In this document: positions 39,106-48,754 of the stretch, in pieces
How the letters are laid out: the number at the start of each line of letters is the position of its first letter
Numbering within the stretch: the first letter of the stretch is position 1
From: Clostridium pasteurianum DSM 525 = ATCC 6013
GTDB taxonomy: Bacteria; Bacillota; Clostridia; Clostridiales; Clostridiaceae
Assembly (NCBI RefSeq): GCF_000807255.1
Contig: NZ_CP009268.1
Span: 248,001-312,000 of the forward strand
Reading direction: 5' to 3'
Length of the DNA stretch: 64,000 nt
Made by a program: the position numbers and the translations under genes
Notes under the pieces: model-generated
What the model saw: only the letters and a program-made list of their open reading frames with translations
What the model was told of the DNA's origin: nothing
Database searches by the model: none

Positions 39106-40368
39106 ATGAAAAGTCTTCTTAAATTTAATATATTCAAAGGAGAACATAAACCCAGGCTTACCGCTATGGATTTTTTTAAGTATATAGGACCGGGATTACT
39201 GGTAACTGTGGGATTTATTGATCCCGGTAATTGGGCATCAAATGTATCTGCGGGAGCAAACTTTGGATATATTCTTTTATGGATGGTAACTCTGTCAACT
39301 ATTATGCTCATAATATTACAACATAATGCAGCTCATCTTGGTATAGTTACAGGAGATTGCCTTTCAGAAGCGGCCACTAAAAATATTAAGCCTGTTATAA
39401 AAAACATAATACTTATAACTGCTGTAGCGGCCTCGATATCAACAGCTTTAGCTGAGCTATTGGGAGGTGCAATAGCTCTTAATATGCTGTTTAAAATACC
39501 GATTAAGCTGGGTACAATTATAATGCTTCTGTTGATTGTATGGATGTTGTTTACAAATTCTTATAAAAAACTTGAAAGATGGATTATTGGATTTGTTTCA
39601 ATTATAGGAATATCCTTTATATTCGAATTGACTTTGGTACATGTGGATTGGAAATCAGCAGTTACTGGCTGGGTTACCCCATCTTTCCCTGAAAATTCTA
39701 TGCCTGTTATAATGAGTGTGCTGGGGGCTGTAGTCATGCCTCATAACTTATTTTTACATTCAGAAATTATACAGAGCAGACAGTGGAATTTAAAGGATGA
39801 GAGTGTTATAAAAAAACAGCTTAAATATGAGTTTGCAGATACTTTATTTTCTATGATAATAGGATGGGCAATAAATAGTGCCATGATTCTTTTGGCAGCT
39901 TCAACTTTTTTTGTAAATCATGTTGAAGTAACTGAATTAAGTCAAGCTCAAGAAATGCTTAAACCTCTTTTAGGCAGTGGAGCGTCTATAATATTTGCTT
40001 TGGCACTTTTATTTGCAGGAATATCTTCTACAGTTACAGCAGGAATGGCGGGGGGGAGTATTTTTGCCGGTATATATGGTGAACCTTATGATATAAGTGA
40101 TAGTCATACAAAAGTTGGGGTCTTTATTACATTGATTTTAGCAGCTCTTGTGATATTTTTTATAAGAGATCCTTTTAGGGGATTAGTTTATTCTCAAATG
40201 TTCTTAAGTGTTCAATTGCCTATAACTATTTTTACTCAAATTTATCTCACTTCATCAAAAAAAGTTATGGGTAAATTTGTAAATTCTATTATAGATAAAA
40301 TACTTCTTTGGGTAATAGGAATAATTGTTACAATACTAAATATAGCATTACTTATAAGCTATTTTTAA
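39106..40368 (+). CDS. mntH: NRAMP-family Mn2+/Fe2+ transporter
   Basis: A 420-residue proton-coupled divalent-metal importer with about eleven membrane helices. The helix 1 metal motif 'FIDPGNWASN' and helix 6 'VVMPHNLFLHS' are both intact. ATG 39106 follows GGAGGTG; the in-frame ATG at 39088 lies before that site. It is monocistronic between a terminator and the hemerythrin gene. With the ZIP gene it gives this locus two metal importers. Confidence 0.92.
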   Translation: MKSLLKFNIFKGEHKPRLTAMDFFKYIGPGLLVTVGFIDPGNWASNVSAGANFGYILLWMVTLSTIMLIILQHNAAHLGIVTGDCLSEAATKNIKPVIKNIILITAVAASISTALAELLGGAIALNMLFKIPIKLGTIIMLLLIVWMLFTNSYKKLERWIIGFVSIIGISFIFELTLVHVDWKSAVTGWVTPSFPENSMPVIMSVLGAVVMPHNLFLHSEIIQSRQWNLKDESVIKKQLKYEFADTLFSMIIGWAINSAMILLAASTFFVNHVEVTELSQAQEMLKPLLGSGASIIFALALLFAGISSTVTAGMAGGSIFAGIYGEPYDISDSHTKVGVFITLILAALVIFFIRDPFRGLVYSQMFLSVQLPITIFTQIYLTSSKKVMGKFVNSIIDKILLWVIGIIVTILNIALLISYF

Positions 40369-40487
40369 CAGAATAATTCTATTGTAAAGACAATTTGCGT
40401 AAAGAATGGTTTTTATTATATATAAATTTAAGAGATATACTTTGTAAAATAATAAGTCTATTTACAAAAAAATGAGGGGGATAAAGC

Positions 40488-40886
40488 ATGTTAAAATGGA
40501 AAGATGATTATTTGCTTGGGATTGAAAAAATTGATGAACAGCATAAGGAGCTTTTTAGAATAGCAGAGTCAGCTTATAATTTGCTTAAAAGTGAGTATTT
40601 TGTGGACAAATATAATAAAATAATAGAGATTGTTGAGGAGCTTAGAGATTATACTATTTTTCACTTCCAGGAAGAAGAAAAATACATGATGAGTATAAAA
40701 TACAAAAAATTCTTTTCTCATAAAATGGAACATGATAATTTTATCAAGAAATTAAATGAGGTTGATCTAAAAGCTATAGATGAAAATCAAGATAAATATA
40801 TTATGGAATTATTAGAATTTATAGTGAATTGGATAAGTGAACATATTTTTGTTACTGATTTTAAAATAGTAAATAAGGTTCGTTAA
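40488..40886 (+). CDS. Bacteriohemerythrin
   Basis: A 132-residue four-helix protein with the di-iron ligands of hemerythrin: 'IDEQHKELFR', 'FHFQEEEKYM', 'HKMEHDNF' and 'WISEHIFVTD'. In anaerobes such proteins bind O2 and may deliver it to or remove it from the cell. GAGGGGG precedes the ATG. It is single-domain and cytoplasmic, without a chemotaxis module, and is followed by a terminator. Confidence 0.9.
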   Translation: MLKWKDDYLLGIEKIDEQHKELFRIAESAYNLLKSEYFVDKYNKIIEIVEELRDYTIFHFQEEEKYMMSIKYKKFFSHKMEHDNFIKKLNEVDLKAIDENQDKYIMELLEFIVNWISEHIFVTDFKIVNKVR

Positions 40887-40908
40887 TATGTAATAATTTA
40901 AAAAAATC

Positions 40909-40954
40909 AAAGTAAACTGTGTCTATATTTTAGAATCAGTTTACTTTTTATTTT
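40909..40954 (+). terminator. Terminator of the hemerythrin gene
   Basis: AAAGTAAACTG pairs with CAGTTTACTTT, followed by T-rich sequence. Confidence 0.75.
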
Positions 40955-41046
40955 ATGGATAAAATATGGATGCTATTTTATAATATGGATATAAAATTAT
41001 CAATTTTATAATAAAATTCTAGTAATTATAATATAATTTTATTAAA

Positions 41047-41090
41047 TTATCAAAATGATTATTGACATATACACTTATTAATAATATACT
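41047..41090 (+). promoter_or_regulatory. Promoter of the sigma-54 activator gene with adjacent dyad
   Basis: TTGACA (41062-41067), 17 nt, TATACT (41085-41090) is a near-consensus sigma-A promoter. Directly before it lies TTATCA-AAA-TGATTA (41047-41061), matching the perfect dyad at 42900-42914 in all but one base, so the activator may regulate itself. Confidence 0.55.
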
Positions 41091-41126
41091 CATAGACATT
41101 AACTAACTTACATTGGAGTGAAACTT

Positions 41127-42878
41127 ATGAGTAGTATATTGAAAAAAATACAAAATACTGCAATTCAATGTGCCGATATTTTGTCCCAAGTTTTAGGGGT
41201 AGATGTGGAGATTGTAGATGGCAAGCTTGTTAGAATTGCTGGTACGGGTAAGTACAAAGATGCCATAAATTCTAGCCTTGAGAATGAAGGTCATGTCTAT
41301 AAGAGCATTTTAAAAACTGGAGAAAATTATATAATAACTGAGCCGGGAAAACATGAGATTTGTTTAGAATGTCCCAGTCACAATAATTGTATAGAAAAAT
41401 TTGAAATGTGCACACCGATAAATTTAAATAATCAGGTAATAGGAGTAATAGGCCTCATTTGTTTTGATGATTATCAAAAAGATAAAATTTTATCAAATAT
41501 AGATACCTATTCAGTTTTTCTAGAACAAATATCTGATCTTATAAGTGCTAAAGCTTCTGAAACTATAAAAAATGAAAATACTACTAACATGGCTAACTTA
41601 TTAAAAGTGATGACAGATGAGATAGCTGAAGGAGTAGTAATATTGGACAAAAACTATTATATATCTCATTGTAATAAAAAAGCCAATGAAATATTAGATC
41701 TCTATGATGGAAGCAGTGTAAAAATGAATGTAGAATTTACGGGGAATTATTTATGGGAAGATCAGGAATTTAGAGTTTTACTAAAGGGTGAAGAATATTT
41801 CTTGGTGGGAAATATGAGTGATATAGAACTAGGAGAAAGATATAAGTACATATTTATATTCAATGAAAGTAAAACTATAAAAAATAAAATAAATAGGTTG
41901 ACGGATAACGGAAATGACATAGTATTTGACAATATACTTGGAACTTCTACAAAAATAATGACTATTAAAAAGAAAATATTAAAAATAGCAAAATCCATAT
42001 CTACAGTACTTATTACAGGAGAAAGCGGCTCTGGTAAAGAGATGTTTGCAAGAGCAATTCATAAAGCTAGTAATAGAAATGATAAAGCTTTTATAGCAGT
42101 TAATTGCGGTGCAATACCAGAGAATCTTTTAGAGAGTGAGCTCTTTGGCTATGTTAAAGGAGCTTTTACAGGAGCCGATCCAAAGGGAAGAGAAGGTAAA
42201 TTTCAATTAGCTAATGGTGGTACTATTTTTTTAGATGAAATAGGAGACATGCCTCTCCATATGCAGGTGAAACTTTTGAGAGTAATCCAGGAGAAGGAAA
42301 TAACCAAACTTGGAGCCAATGATCCTATAAAAATAGATATAAGAATAATAGCAGCTACAAATAAGAATTTAGAAGAACTTATAACAGAAGATAAATTTAG
42401 GGAAGATTTATATTATAGATTAAGTGTAATACCTATAGACCTGCCGCCTCTTCGTGAAAGAATAGAGGATATAAAAATATTAACTTATAATTTTGCAAAT
42501 AAATACTGTAAGTTATTTAATAAAAAGTTTATAGGTATAGATGGAGACATATGGAACCATATGCTTACCTATAACTGGCCGGGAAATATAAGAGAACTTC
42601 AAAATACAGTGGAATTTATGATAAATATGATGGATTCAAGTGGAATTATGACAAAAGAAACACTGCCTAAGAGAATAGTTGAAAAAACTGAGAACAATTT
42701 ATTAAATACTCAGTATACAGAAATACTAAATTTAAAGGAATTAGAAAAACAGGCTATAAAAAATGCACTTAATATCTATGGAGTTACTACAGAAGGTAAA
42801 AAATTGGCAGCTATAAAGCTGGGTATAGGAATTGCAACTCTTTATAGAAAGATTGAAGAATATCAATTAAACACTTAA
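41127..42878 (+). CDS. Sigma-54-dependent transcriptional activator
   Basis: A 583-residue enhancer-binding protein. The N-terminal sensor domain (about 1-150) contains a Cys cluster (CLECPSHNNC...C) that could hold metal or sense redox; a PAS-like domain (about 160-240) follows. The AAA+ domain (about 270-500) has Walker A 'GESGSGKE' and the sigma-54 contact loop 'GAFTGA'. A Fis-type helix-turn-helix ends the protein. ATG 41127 follows GGAG by 8 nt. The gene lies directly upstream of a sigma-54 promoter and probably controls the operon starting at 43057. Confidence 0.88.
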   Translation: MSSILKKIQNTAIQCADILSQVLGVDVEIVDGKLVRIAGTGKYKDAINSSLENEGHVYKSILKTGENYIITEPGKHEICLECPSHNNCIEKFEMCTPINLNNQVIGVIGLICFDDYQKDKILSNIDTYSVFLEQISDLISAKASETIKNENTTNMANLLKVMTDEIAEGVVILDKNYYISHCNKKANEILDLYDGSSVKMNVEFTGNYLWEDQEFRVLLKGEEYFLVGNMSDIELGERYKYIFIFNESKTIKNKINRLTDNGNDIVFDNILGTSTKIMTIKKKILKIAKSISTVLITGESGSGKEMFARAIHKASNRNDKAFIAVNCGAIPENLLESELFGYVKGAFTGADPKGREGKFQLANGGTIFLDEIGDMPLHMQVKLLRVIQEKEITKLGANDPIKIDIRIIAATNKNLEELITEDKFREDLYYRLSVIPIDLPPLRERIEDIKILTYNFANKYCKLFNKKFIGIDGDIWNHMLTYNWPGNIRELQNTVEFMINMMDSSGIMTKETLPKRIVEKTENNLLNTQYTEILNLKELEKQAIKNALNIYGVTTEGKKLAAIKLGIGIATLYRKIEEYQLNT

Positions 42879-42899
42879 TGATTATCGTTATAATAATTT

Positions 42900-42914
42900 T
42901 TATCACAATGATAA
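42900..42914. promoter_or_regulatory. Candidate upstream activator site
   Basis: TTATCA-CAA-TGATAA is a perfect 6-bp dyad about 90 nt before the sigma-54 promoter, a usual distance for an enhancer site. A near-copy lies in the activator's own promoter region. Confidence 0.5.
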
Positions 42915-43001
42915 TGATAATTTAATTGGTAATATTTAATAAATTATCAATAAATGCAATATAATAATAAAAAAGTATTAACAAAATTGCAATATTGATG
43001 T

Positions 43002-43017
43002 TGGCATGAATATTGCT
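43002..43017 (+). promoter_or_regulatory. Sigma-54 promoter
   Basis: TGGCATGAATATTGCT matches TGGCAC-N5-TTGCW, with GG and GC exactly 12 nt apart start to start. It overlaps an in-frame ATG at 43006, so translation must begin at 43057. Confidence 0.8.
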
Positions 43018-43056
43018 GATATAATATTGAGTGATAAATTTAAGGGGGTAACAAAC

Positions 43057-44166
43057 ATGAAAAAAATATTTACTAAGATGGCAATAGGAACATTATTGTT
43101 AGTTATGCTTCTGACAGGATGTTCATCAGGTCAAAGCAGCACTTCATCAGATTCATCAAACAAAGACAAAAAAATAAAAGTAGGATTTTTACTTAGTGGT
43201 CCTGTAACAGATGGTGGTTATAACTATGCTCAGGATTTGGGAAGAAAATACTTAGAAAAAGAAACTGGAGTAGAGACTATATACAAAGAATCAGTACCAG
43301 AAGATACAGCGGAAGTTCAAAGAGTATGTGAAGATATGATAAATCAAGGAGCTAATGTAATAGTAGGTGCAAGTTTTGGATTTATGGATGGAATACAGGC
43401 AGAGGCTAAAAAACATCCAGATATAAAATTCCTTCATGCTGGTGGATATAAACAGGAAACAAATATGTCTAACTATTTTGGAAGAGAATATGAAGCAAGA
43501 TATTTATCAGGAATTGTTGCTGGTATGAAAACTAAGAGCAATAAAGTTGGATTTGTTGGAGCTTTCCCAATACCAGAAGTTATAAGAGGAATAAATGCAT
43601 TTACTTTAGGTGTTAGATCTGTAAATCCTAATGCTACAGTAAAAGTAGTATGGACAAATACTTGGTATGATCCTGCAAAGGAAAAAGAAGCAGCTAAGGC
43701 TTTAATAGCACAGGGTATAGATGTAGTAGGACAACATCAAAACACTCCTGGTGTACAGGAAGCAGCAGAAGCAGCTGGAGTATTTTCTATAGGTTATAAC
43801 ACAGATATGAGCAAATATGCTCCTAAAGCTAATTTAACATCAGATGTATTTAACTGGGGAGTTTACTATACAGCTCAGATAAAAGAAATACAGGCAGGTA
43901 CATGGAAATCAAGCAGCTATTGGGGCGGAATAAAAGATGGTATTGTAGATATAGCACCACTTACAGCTAATGCACCACAAGGAGCAAAAGAAAAAGTAGA
44001 AGCAGCAAAGGCAGATATAATTTCAGGTAAAAATAAAATATTTCAGGGACCAATCAAAGATCAAAAAGGTACTGTAAAAATTAAAGAAGGCAGTTCTTTA
44101 ACAGATGAACAAATAAAATCTATGGATTGGTTTGTTGAAGGAGTAGATGGAACTATACAAAAATAA
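43057..44166 (+). CDS. BMP-family substrate-binding lipoprotein (BmpA/Med-like)
   Basis: A 369-residue lipoprotein: signal peptide with lipobox 'LLTGC' near residue 21, a Ser-rich linker, then the BMP domain ('VGFLLSGPVTDGGYNYAQD', 'NVIVGASFGFMDG', 'KVGFVGAFPIPEV'). Family members bind purine nucleosides or related compounds for ABC import. ATG 43057 follows GGGGG and lies about 30 nt after the predicted sigma-54 start site; the in-frame ATG 43006 falls inside the promoter. It is the first gene of a six-gene operon that includes xdhC, so the ligand may be a heterocycle. Confidence 0.88.
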   Translation: MKKIFTKMAIGTLLLVMLLTGCSSGQSSTSSDSSNKDKKIKVGFLLSGPVTDGGYNYAQDLGRKYLEKETGVETIYKESVPEDTAEVQRVCEDMINQGANVIVGASFGFMDGIQAEAKKHPDIKFLHAGGYKQETNMSNYFGREYEARYLSGIVAGMKTKSNKVGFVGAFPIPEVIRGINAFTLGVRSVNPNATVKVVWTNTWYDPAKEKEAAKALIAQGIDVVGQHQNTPGVQEAAEAAGVFSIGYNTDMSKYAPKANLTSDVFNWGVYYTAQIKEIQAGTWKSSSYWGGIKDGIVDIAPLTANAPQGAKEKVEAAKADIISGKNKIFQGPIKDQKGTVKIKEGSSLTDEQIKSMDWFVEGVDGTIQK

Positions 44167-44185
44167 CTAGTGTGGAGTGATACTT

Positions 44186-45721
44186 ATGAGTTCAGAGTTG
44201 ATTTCTGTAAAAAACATAACAAAAGTATTTGGAAAAGTTATAGCTAATAGCAATATAGACTTTAGTGTTAATGCGGGAGAAATACATGCACTCTTAGGTG
44301 AAAATGGCGCTGGTAAAAGTACTCTTATGAACATGCTGTCAGGAGTTTATACTCCTGATAGCGGTTCTATATTTATTCATGGGGAAAAAGTGCATTTTTC
44401 GTCTCCTAAGGATTCAATTAAAGCAGGTGTAGGAATGGTATTTCAGCATTTTAAACTGGTGGAATCAATGACTGCCAGGCAAAATATTTTACTTGGTCAG
44501 AATAACAAATTATTTATTGATGAAAAAAATACTTCTAATAGTATAAATGAAATTTGTGAAAAATTTGGGTTCAATATAGACTTAGATAAGTATGTATATG
44601 ATATGTCTGTAGGAGAAAGACAAAATCTTGAAATTTTAAAAATACTATATAGAGGTGCGGATATTCTTATTTTAGATGAGCCTACTTCTGTGTTTACACC
44701 ACAGGAAACAAAAAAGTTGTTTAATATAATGAATAGGATTAAAGAACAAGGTTGTGCTGTCATATTTATAACTCATAAATTGGATGAGGTTATGGAAGTA
44801 GCAGACAGGATAACTATTCTTAGAAAAGGTGAAGCAATTTGTACAGTGGATAAGAAAACTACCAATCCTAAAAATCTTACTGAGCTTATGGTAGGAAAAG
44901 AAATGGATTTGTTCATAGATAGAGTTGAATATAAGCCGGGAGATACAGTTCTTAAGGTTTCAAATTTAAATGTTTTAGGTAGTGATAATGTAAAACTTTT
45001 AAAAGATGTAAACTTTGAAATAAAAGAGGGAGAAATATTTGGGGTGGCTGGTATTGCAGGCTGCGGACAAAAAGAACTCTGTGAGGCTATAACCGGCATA
45101 TGTAATATAGAAAGTGGAAAAATTATATTTAAGGGACAAGATATATCAGGAAAATCTTCAAAGGAAATGATGAAAAATAATATAGCTATTGGATTCATAC
45201 CAGAGGATAGACTTGGAATGGGACTGGTTGGTTCTATGAATATAGTTGATAATCTTATGCTTAAAGATTATAAGAATCAAAAGGGACTATTATTAAACAG
45301 AAGGCCTTTAATAGAAAAAGCAAAGAAGTTAGTAGAAAAATTAGAGGTAAAGACACCGGGAATATTCTATCCTATAAGGTATCTATCTGGTGGTAATATA
45401 CAAAAAATATTACTGGGAAGGGAGCTTAGTTTGAATCCAAAACTAATTGTAATGGCTTATCCTGTAAGGGGATTAGATATAAATACCTGTTATACAATTT
45501 ATAATCTTATAAATGAAGAAAAACAAAAGGGAAACTCTGTTTTATTTGTAGGAGAGGATTTAGATGTATTGATGAAACTCTGTGATAGAATAATGGTTTT
45601 AAACAGTGGTAATGTTACAGGTATTCTAGAGGCAAAAGATGCTACAAAAGAAAAGCTTGGAATGCTGATGGTATCAAATGCAGATAAGGGCGGTGATAAT
45701 TATGATGATACGGCTTGCTAA
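44186..45721 (+). CDS. ABC transporter ATPase, two-domain nucleoside type
   Basis: A 511-residue protein with two ABC domains. The first has Walker A 'GENGAGKST', signature 'YDMSVGERQNLEI' and Walker B 'DILILDEPT'. The second has a degenerate P-loop ('GIAGCGQKEL') and signature 'YLSGGNIQKI', typical of the RbsA/NupA class. ATG 44186 follows GGAG; the in-frame GTG at 44177 is less likely. It energises the two permeases encoded next. Confidence 0.88.
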   Translation: MSSELISVKNITKVFGKVIANSNIDFSVNAGEIHALLGENGAGKSTLMNMLSGVYTPDSGSIFIHGEKVHFSSPKDSIKAGVGMVFQHFKLVESMTARQNILLGQNNKLFIDEKNTSNSINEICEKFGFNIDLDKYVYDMSVGERQNLEILKILYRGADILILDEPTSVFTPQETKKLFNIMNRIKEQGCAVIFITHKLDEVMEVADRITILRKGEAICTVDKKTTNPKNLTELMVGKEMDLFIDRVEYKPGDTVLKVSNLNVLGSDNVKLLKDVNFEIKEGEIFGVAGIAGCGQKELCEAITGICNIESGKIIFKGQDISGKSSKEMMKNNIAIGFIPEDRLGMGLVGSMNIVDNLMLKDYKNQKGLLLNRRPLIEKAKKLVEKLEVKTPGIFYPIRYLSGGNIQKILLGRELSLNPKLIVMAYPVRGLDINTCYTIYNLINEEKQKGNSVLFVGEDLDVLMKLCDRIMVLNSGNVTGILEAKDATKEKLGMLMVSNADKGGDNYDDTAC

Positions 45722-46778
45722 AAGATCAGATATAAGCAATAAAAAAAGTATGCAGATAAGAATAGCAGCTATAATTCTTGCTCTATTAGTAGTAAGTATA
45801 TTTTTAGCAATACTTAGATTAAATCCGATTATGGTTTATGGAACTATGATAAAAGGAGCTTTTGGTTCACCTTATAATATAAGACAAACTATAATAAAAG
45901 CTATTCCACTACTTATATCAGCTCTTGGAGTATGTATAGCTTTTAAAATGAAATTCTGGAATATTGGAGGAGAAGGTCAGATAATGATGGGGGCTTTTGG
46001 AGCTTCTCTAATAGCATTAAACTTTCCAGATATGTCAAAGCCAATATTACTTATATTAATGTTTATATCAGCATTTATATTTGGTGGTATATGGGCGTTT
46101 ATACCCTCCTTCTTTAGAGTAAACTGGAAGACTAATGAGACTATTACTACTCTTATGATGAATTATATTGCTCTGAAGTTTGTAACTTATCTTCAGTATG
46201 GGCCTTGGAAAGATAAAGCAGCTCTCGGATTCCCTAAAATACCAAATTTTTCAGATAATGCTACTCTTCCAGAAATATTTGGGGTACATATAGGATGGAT
46301 TATAGCCATTATTGTAACCATATTAGTTTTCATTTACTTGAACTATACAAAAAAAGGATATGAAATTTCAGTAATAGGTGAAAGTGAGAATACAGCTTTG
46401 TATTCAGGAATAGATATAAAAAGAGCAGCTCTTGGAGCTTTATTTTTAAGTGGTGCTATTTGTGGTATAGTGGGTTTTTTGCAGACTTCTGGAGTAAGTC
46501 ATACTTTATCTGTAGAAATAACAGGTGGTGCTGGTAATACAGCTATAATAGTAGCATGGCTTGCTAATCTTAACGCTATAGCAATGGCCTTAGTTTCCAT
46601 ATTATTTGCAGCACTTATAACGGGAGCGAATTATATACAGACAGCCTTTGGAATACCTCAGTCTGCTGCTCTTATACTGCAGTCAACTATTCTTTTCTTT
46701 GTACTGGGAAGTGAATTCTTTATAAGATTTAAAGTTAAATTTGCATCAAAAGAAAAAAAGGCTGAGGAGGTAGCATAA
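45702..46778 (+). CDS. ABC transporter permease, nucleoside type, first subunit
   Basis: A 358-residue permease with about nine membrane helices and the branched-chain/nucleoside permease core ('FWNIGGEGQIMMGAFGASL', 'GGAGNTAIIVAWLANLNAIAM'). ATG 45702 or 45705 follows GGGCGGTGA, and the gene overlaps the ATPase gene by about 20 nt, which implies coupled translation. It probably forms a heterodimer with the next gene's product. Confidence 0.85.
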   Translation: MMIRLAKRSDISNKKSMQIRIAAIILALLVVSIFLAILRLNPIMVYGTMIKGAFGSPYNIRQTIIKAIPLLISALGVCIAFKMKFWNIGGEGQIMMGAFGASLIALNFPDMSKPILLILMFISAFIFGGIWAFIPSFFRVNWKTNETITTLMMNYIALKFVTYLQYGPWKDKAALGFPKIPNFSDNATLPEIFGVHIGWIIAIIVTILVFIYLNYTKKGYEISVIGESENTALYSGIDIKRAALGALFLSGAICGIVGFLQTSGVSHTLSVEITGGAGNTAIIVAWLANLNAIAMALVSILFAALITGANYIQTAFGIPQSAALILQSTILFFVLGSEFFIRFKVKFASKEKKAEEVA

Positions 46779-47707
46779 TGAGTTGGTTAATTAGTTTTTT
46801 AACAGCAGCGGTAGTTGCAGGAACGCCACTACTTTTTGGAACACTTGGAGAAATAATTACAGAAAAAGCAGGTCATTTAAATCTTGGTGTTGAAGGTATA
46901 ATGCTTATGGGCGCTGTAATTGGATTTATTGTAGGATTTAAGACAGGTAATCCTATTCTTGCATTGATTGCGGCTATGGCAGCCGGTGCAGGCGGTGCAC
47001 TTATATATGCTTTTTTAACTGTTGGACTTAGAGCAAATCAGGTAGTTTCAGGACTTACACTAACTATTTTTGGAAGCGGATTTTCCAGTATGGTGGGTTC
47101 AAAAATGGTTGGACAGATTGCTCCAAATTCTATAAAAAATTTCTTTCAGCCTATTGATCTGCCTATATTATCTAAAATACCATTTGTAGGTCCTATATTT
47201 TTTACTCATGATGTATTTGTGTATTTGGGATATGTATGTGCTGTTTTACTTGGAATATATCTGTATAAGACTTCAAAGGGTTTAAATTTAACTGCTATAG
47301 GTGAAAATCCTGCAGCGGCAGATGCGGCAAGTATAAATGTTAATTTGTATAAATATGTGCATATATTATTAGGAGGAGCTCTTTCGGGCCTTGGAGGAGC
47401 ATATTTATCTCTGGTTTATGTACCAACCTGGCAGGATAATGTTACAGCAGGAAGAGGATGGATTGCAGTAGCTCTCGTAATCTTTGCAGGATGGAATCCT
47501 TTCAAGGCTATAATAGGTGCGTTTTTCTTCGGTGGATTAGATATAATAGGATTTAGACTTGCAAAACCTATAGTGTCTCAGTATTTGATTGCCGCAGTTC
47601 CTTATATAGTAACTTTTATAATACTTATAGTGGTTTCTATGCGAAAATCAAAGAAGAATGCTCCACCAAATGCACTTGGAAATTCTTATTTTAGAGAAGA
47701 AAGATAA
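46778..47707 (+). CDS. ABC transporter permease, nucleoside type, second subunit
   Basis: A 309-residue permease with about eight helices; 'GEIITEKAGHLNLGVEGIMLMGAV' is the family hallmark, split around the EGIM motif, and 'GRGWIAVALVIFAGWNP' lies near residue 230. Its ATG overlaps the previous stop by one base (TAATG). It is the partner of the permease at 45702-46778. Confidence 0.87.
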   Translation: MSWLISFLTAAVVAGTPLLFGTLGEIITEKAGHLNLGVEGIMLMGAVIGFIVGFKTGNPILALIAAMAAGAGGALIYAFLTVGLRANQVVSGLTLTIFGSGFSSMVGSKMVGQIAPNSIKNFFQPIDLPILSKIPFVGPIFFTHDVFVYLGYVCAVLLGIYLYKTSKGLNLTAIGENPAAADAASINVNLYKYVHILLGGALSGLGGAYLSLVYVPTWQDNVTAGRGWIAVALVIFAGWNPFKAIIGAFFFGGLDIIGFRLAKPIVSQYLIAAVPYIVTFIILIVVSMRKSKKNAPPNALGNSYFREER

Positions 47708-47731
47708 AAATTAAATTAGAGGAGGGATTTA

Positions 47732-48754
47732 ATGAAAGAATTATTTAACAGAATATGTGATTCATTAGAACAGGGAGAACCTGTAGTATGTGCAACTATA
47801 TTTGGAAGTCGAGGTTCCTCTCCTCGTACTTCAGGTGCTAAAATGATAATATTTAAAGATAAAAATATTTTTGGTACCGTTGGAGGAGGAAGACTTGAAT
47901 CACAGGTTTTAACCAAATCCACTGAAATATTTAGCAGTAAAAAAAATATTACCATGCATTTTGATTTGAATGGATTAAAAGAAACGGATATGATATGTGG
48001 TGGAGAAGTAGAAGTTTTATTAGAATATTTAAATCCAAGGGATGTAGATATCTATAAAACTTCTCTTAATTCTATAGAAAAAAATGAAAGAGCTTATTTT
48101 ATAACTTCTTTGAATAAAGAAAACCTAACTGTAAATAGGTATCTTTATACTTATAACAATGAAAATATTAAAGGCTCCAGGGGATTAGACAGAGAACTTT
48201 ATGATAAACTTAAAGATAGCTTAGGTAAAAAACAGTTAAAAACTGTAGATATAGATAGTTATACTTATATTATTGAATCCATATCTAATAATGAAGTGTT
48301 ATATATTTTTGGAGCTGGACATATATCTGAAAAATTGGCAATGCTCACAAAAATGGTGGATTTTAAAACTGTAGTAATAGATGATAGAAATACCTTTGCC
48401 AGTAGAGAGAGATTTCCATCAGTAGATGAAATTATGGTGATAAATTCTTTTGATGAAGATATAAACATTGAAATTGATGAAGATACTTATATGGTTTTGA
48501 TAACTAGAGGCCATGCATCGGATTTTAAAGTTATGAAACAGGTATTAAATTCAAAAGCTAAATATATAGGAATGATAGGAAGTAAGAGAAAAAGAACAGA
48601 AATATGTTCAAAACTTAAAGCTGAAGGATATGTAGAAGAGGATTTTTTAAGGATTCATTCTCCTGTAGGATTGGAAATTAATGCAGATACTCCTGCAGAA
48701 ATAGCTGTCAGTATAGCGGCAGAGCTCATTAAGGTGAGAGGAGAAAATAAATGA
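47732..48754 (+). CDS. xdhC: XdhC-family molybdenum cofactor chaperone
   Basis: A 340-residue XdhC/CoxI protein. The N-terminal domain has 'TIFGSRGSSPRTSGAKMII' and 'GTVGGGRLESQ'; the C-terminal Rossmann domain has 'YIFGAGHISEKLAML' and 'GMIGSKRKR'. Such proteins bind molybdenum cofactor and prepare it (sulfuration or insertion) for hydroxylases of the xanthine dehydrogenase family, here probably the enzyme at 53333-56967. GGAGGG precedes the ATG. It overlaps the next gene by 4 nt. Confidence 0.9.
   Translation: MKELFNRICDSLEQGEPVVCATIFGSRGSSPRTSGAKMIIFKDKNIFGTVGGGRLESQVLTKSTEIFSSKKNITMHFDLNGLKETDMICGGEVEVLLEYLNPRDVDIYKTSLNSIEKNERAYFITSLNKENLTVNRYLYTYNNENIKGSRGLDRELYDKLKDSLGKKQLKTVDIDSYTYIIESISNNEVLYIFGAGHISEKLAMLTKMVDFKTVVIDDRNTFASRERFPSVDEIMVINSFDEDINIEIDEDTYMVLITRGHASDFKVMKQVLNSKAKYIGMIGSKRKRTEICSKLKAEGYVEEDFLRIHSPVGLEINADTPAEIAVSIAAELIKVRGENK

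Noticed and set aside
43006-43056. Upstream ATG of the BMP lipoprotein
   Set aside because: It lies within the sigma-54 promoter and would spoil the signal peptide; 43057 has a ribosome site and gives a normal lipoprotein start.
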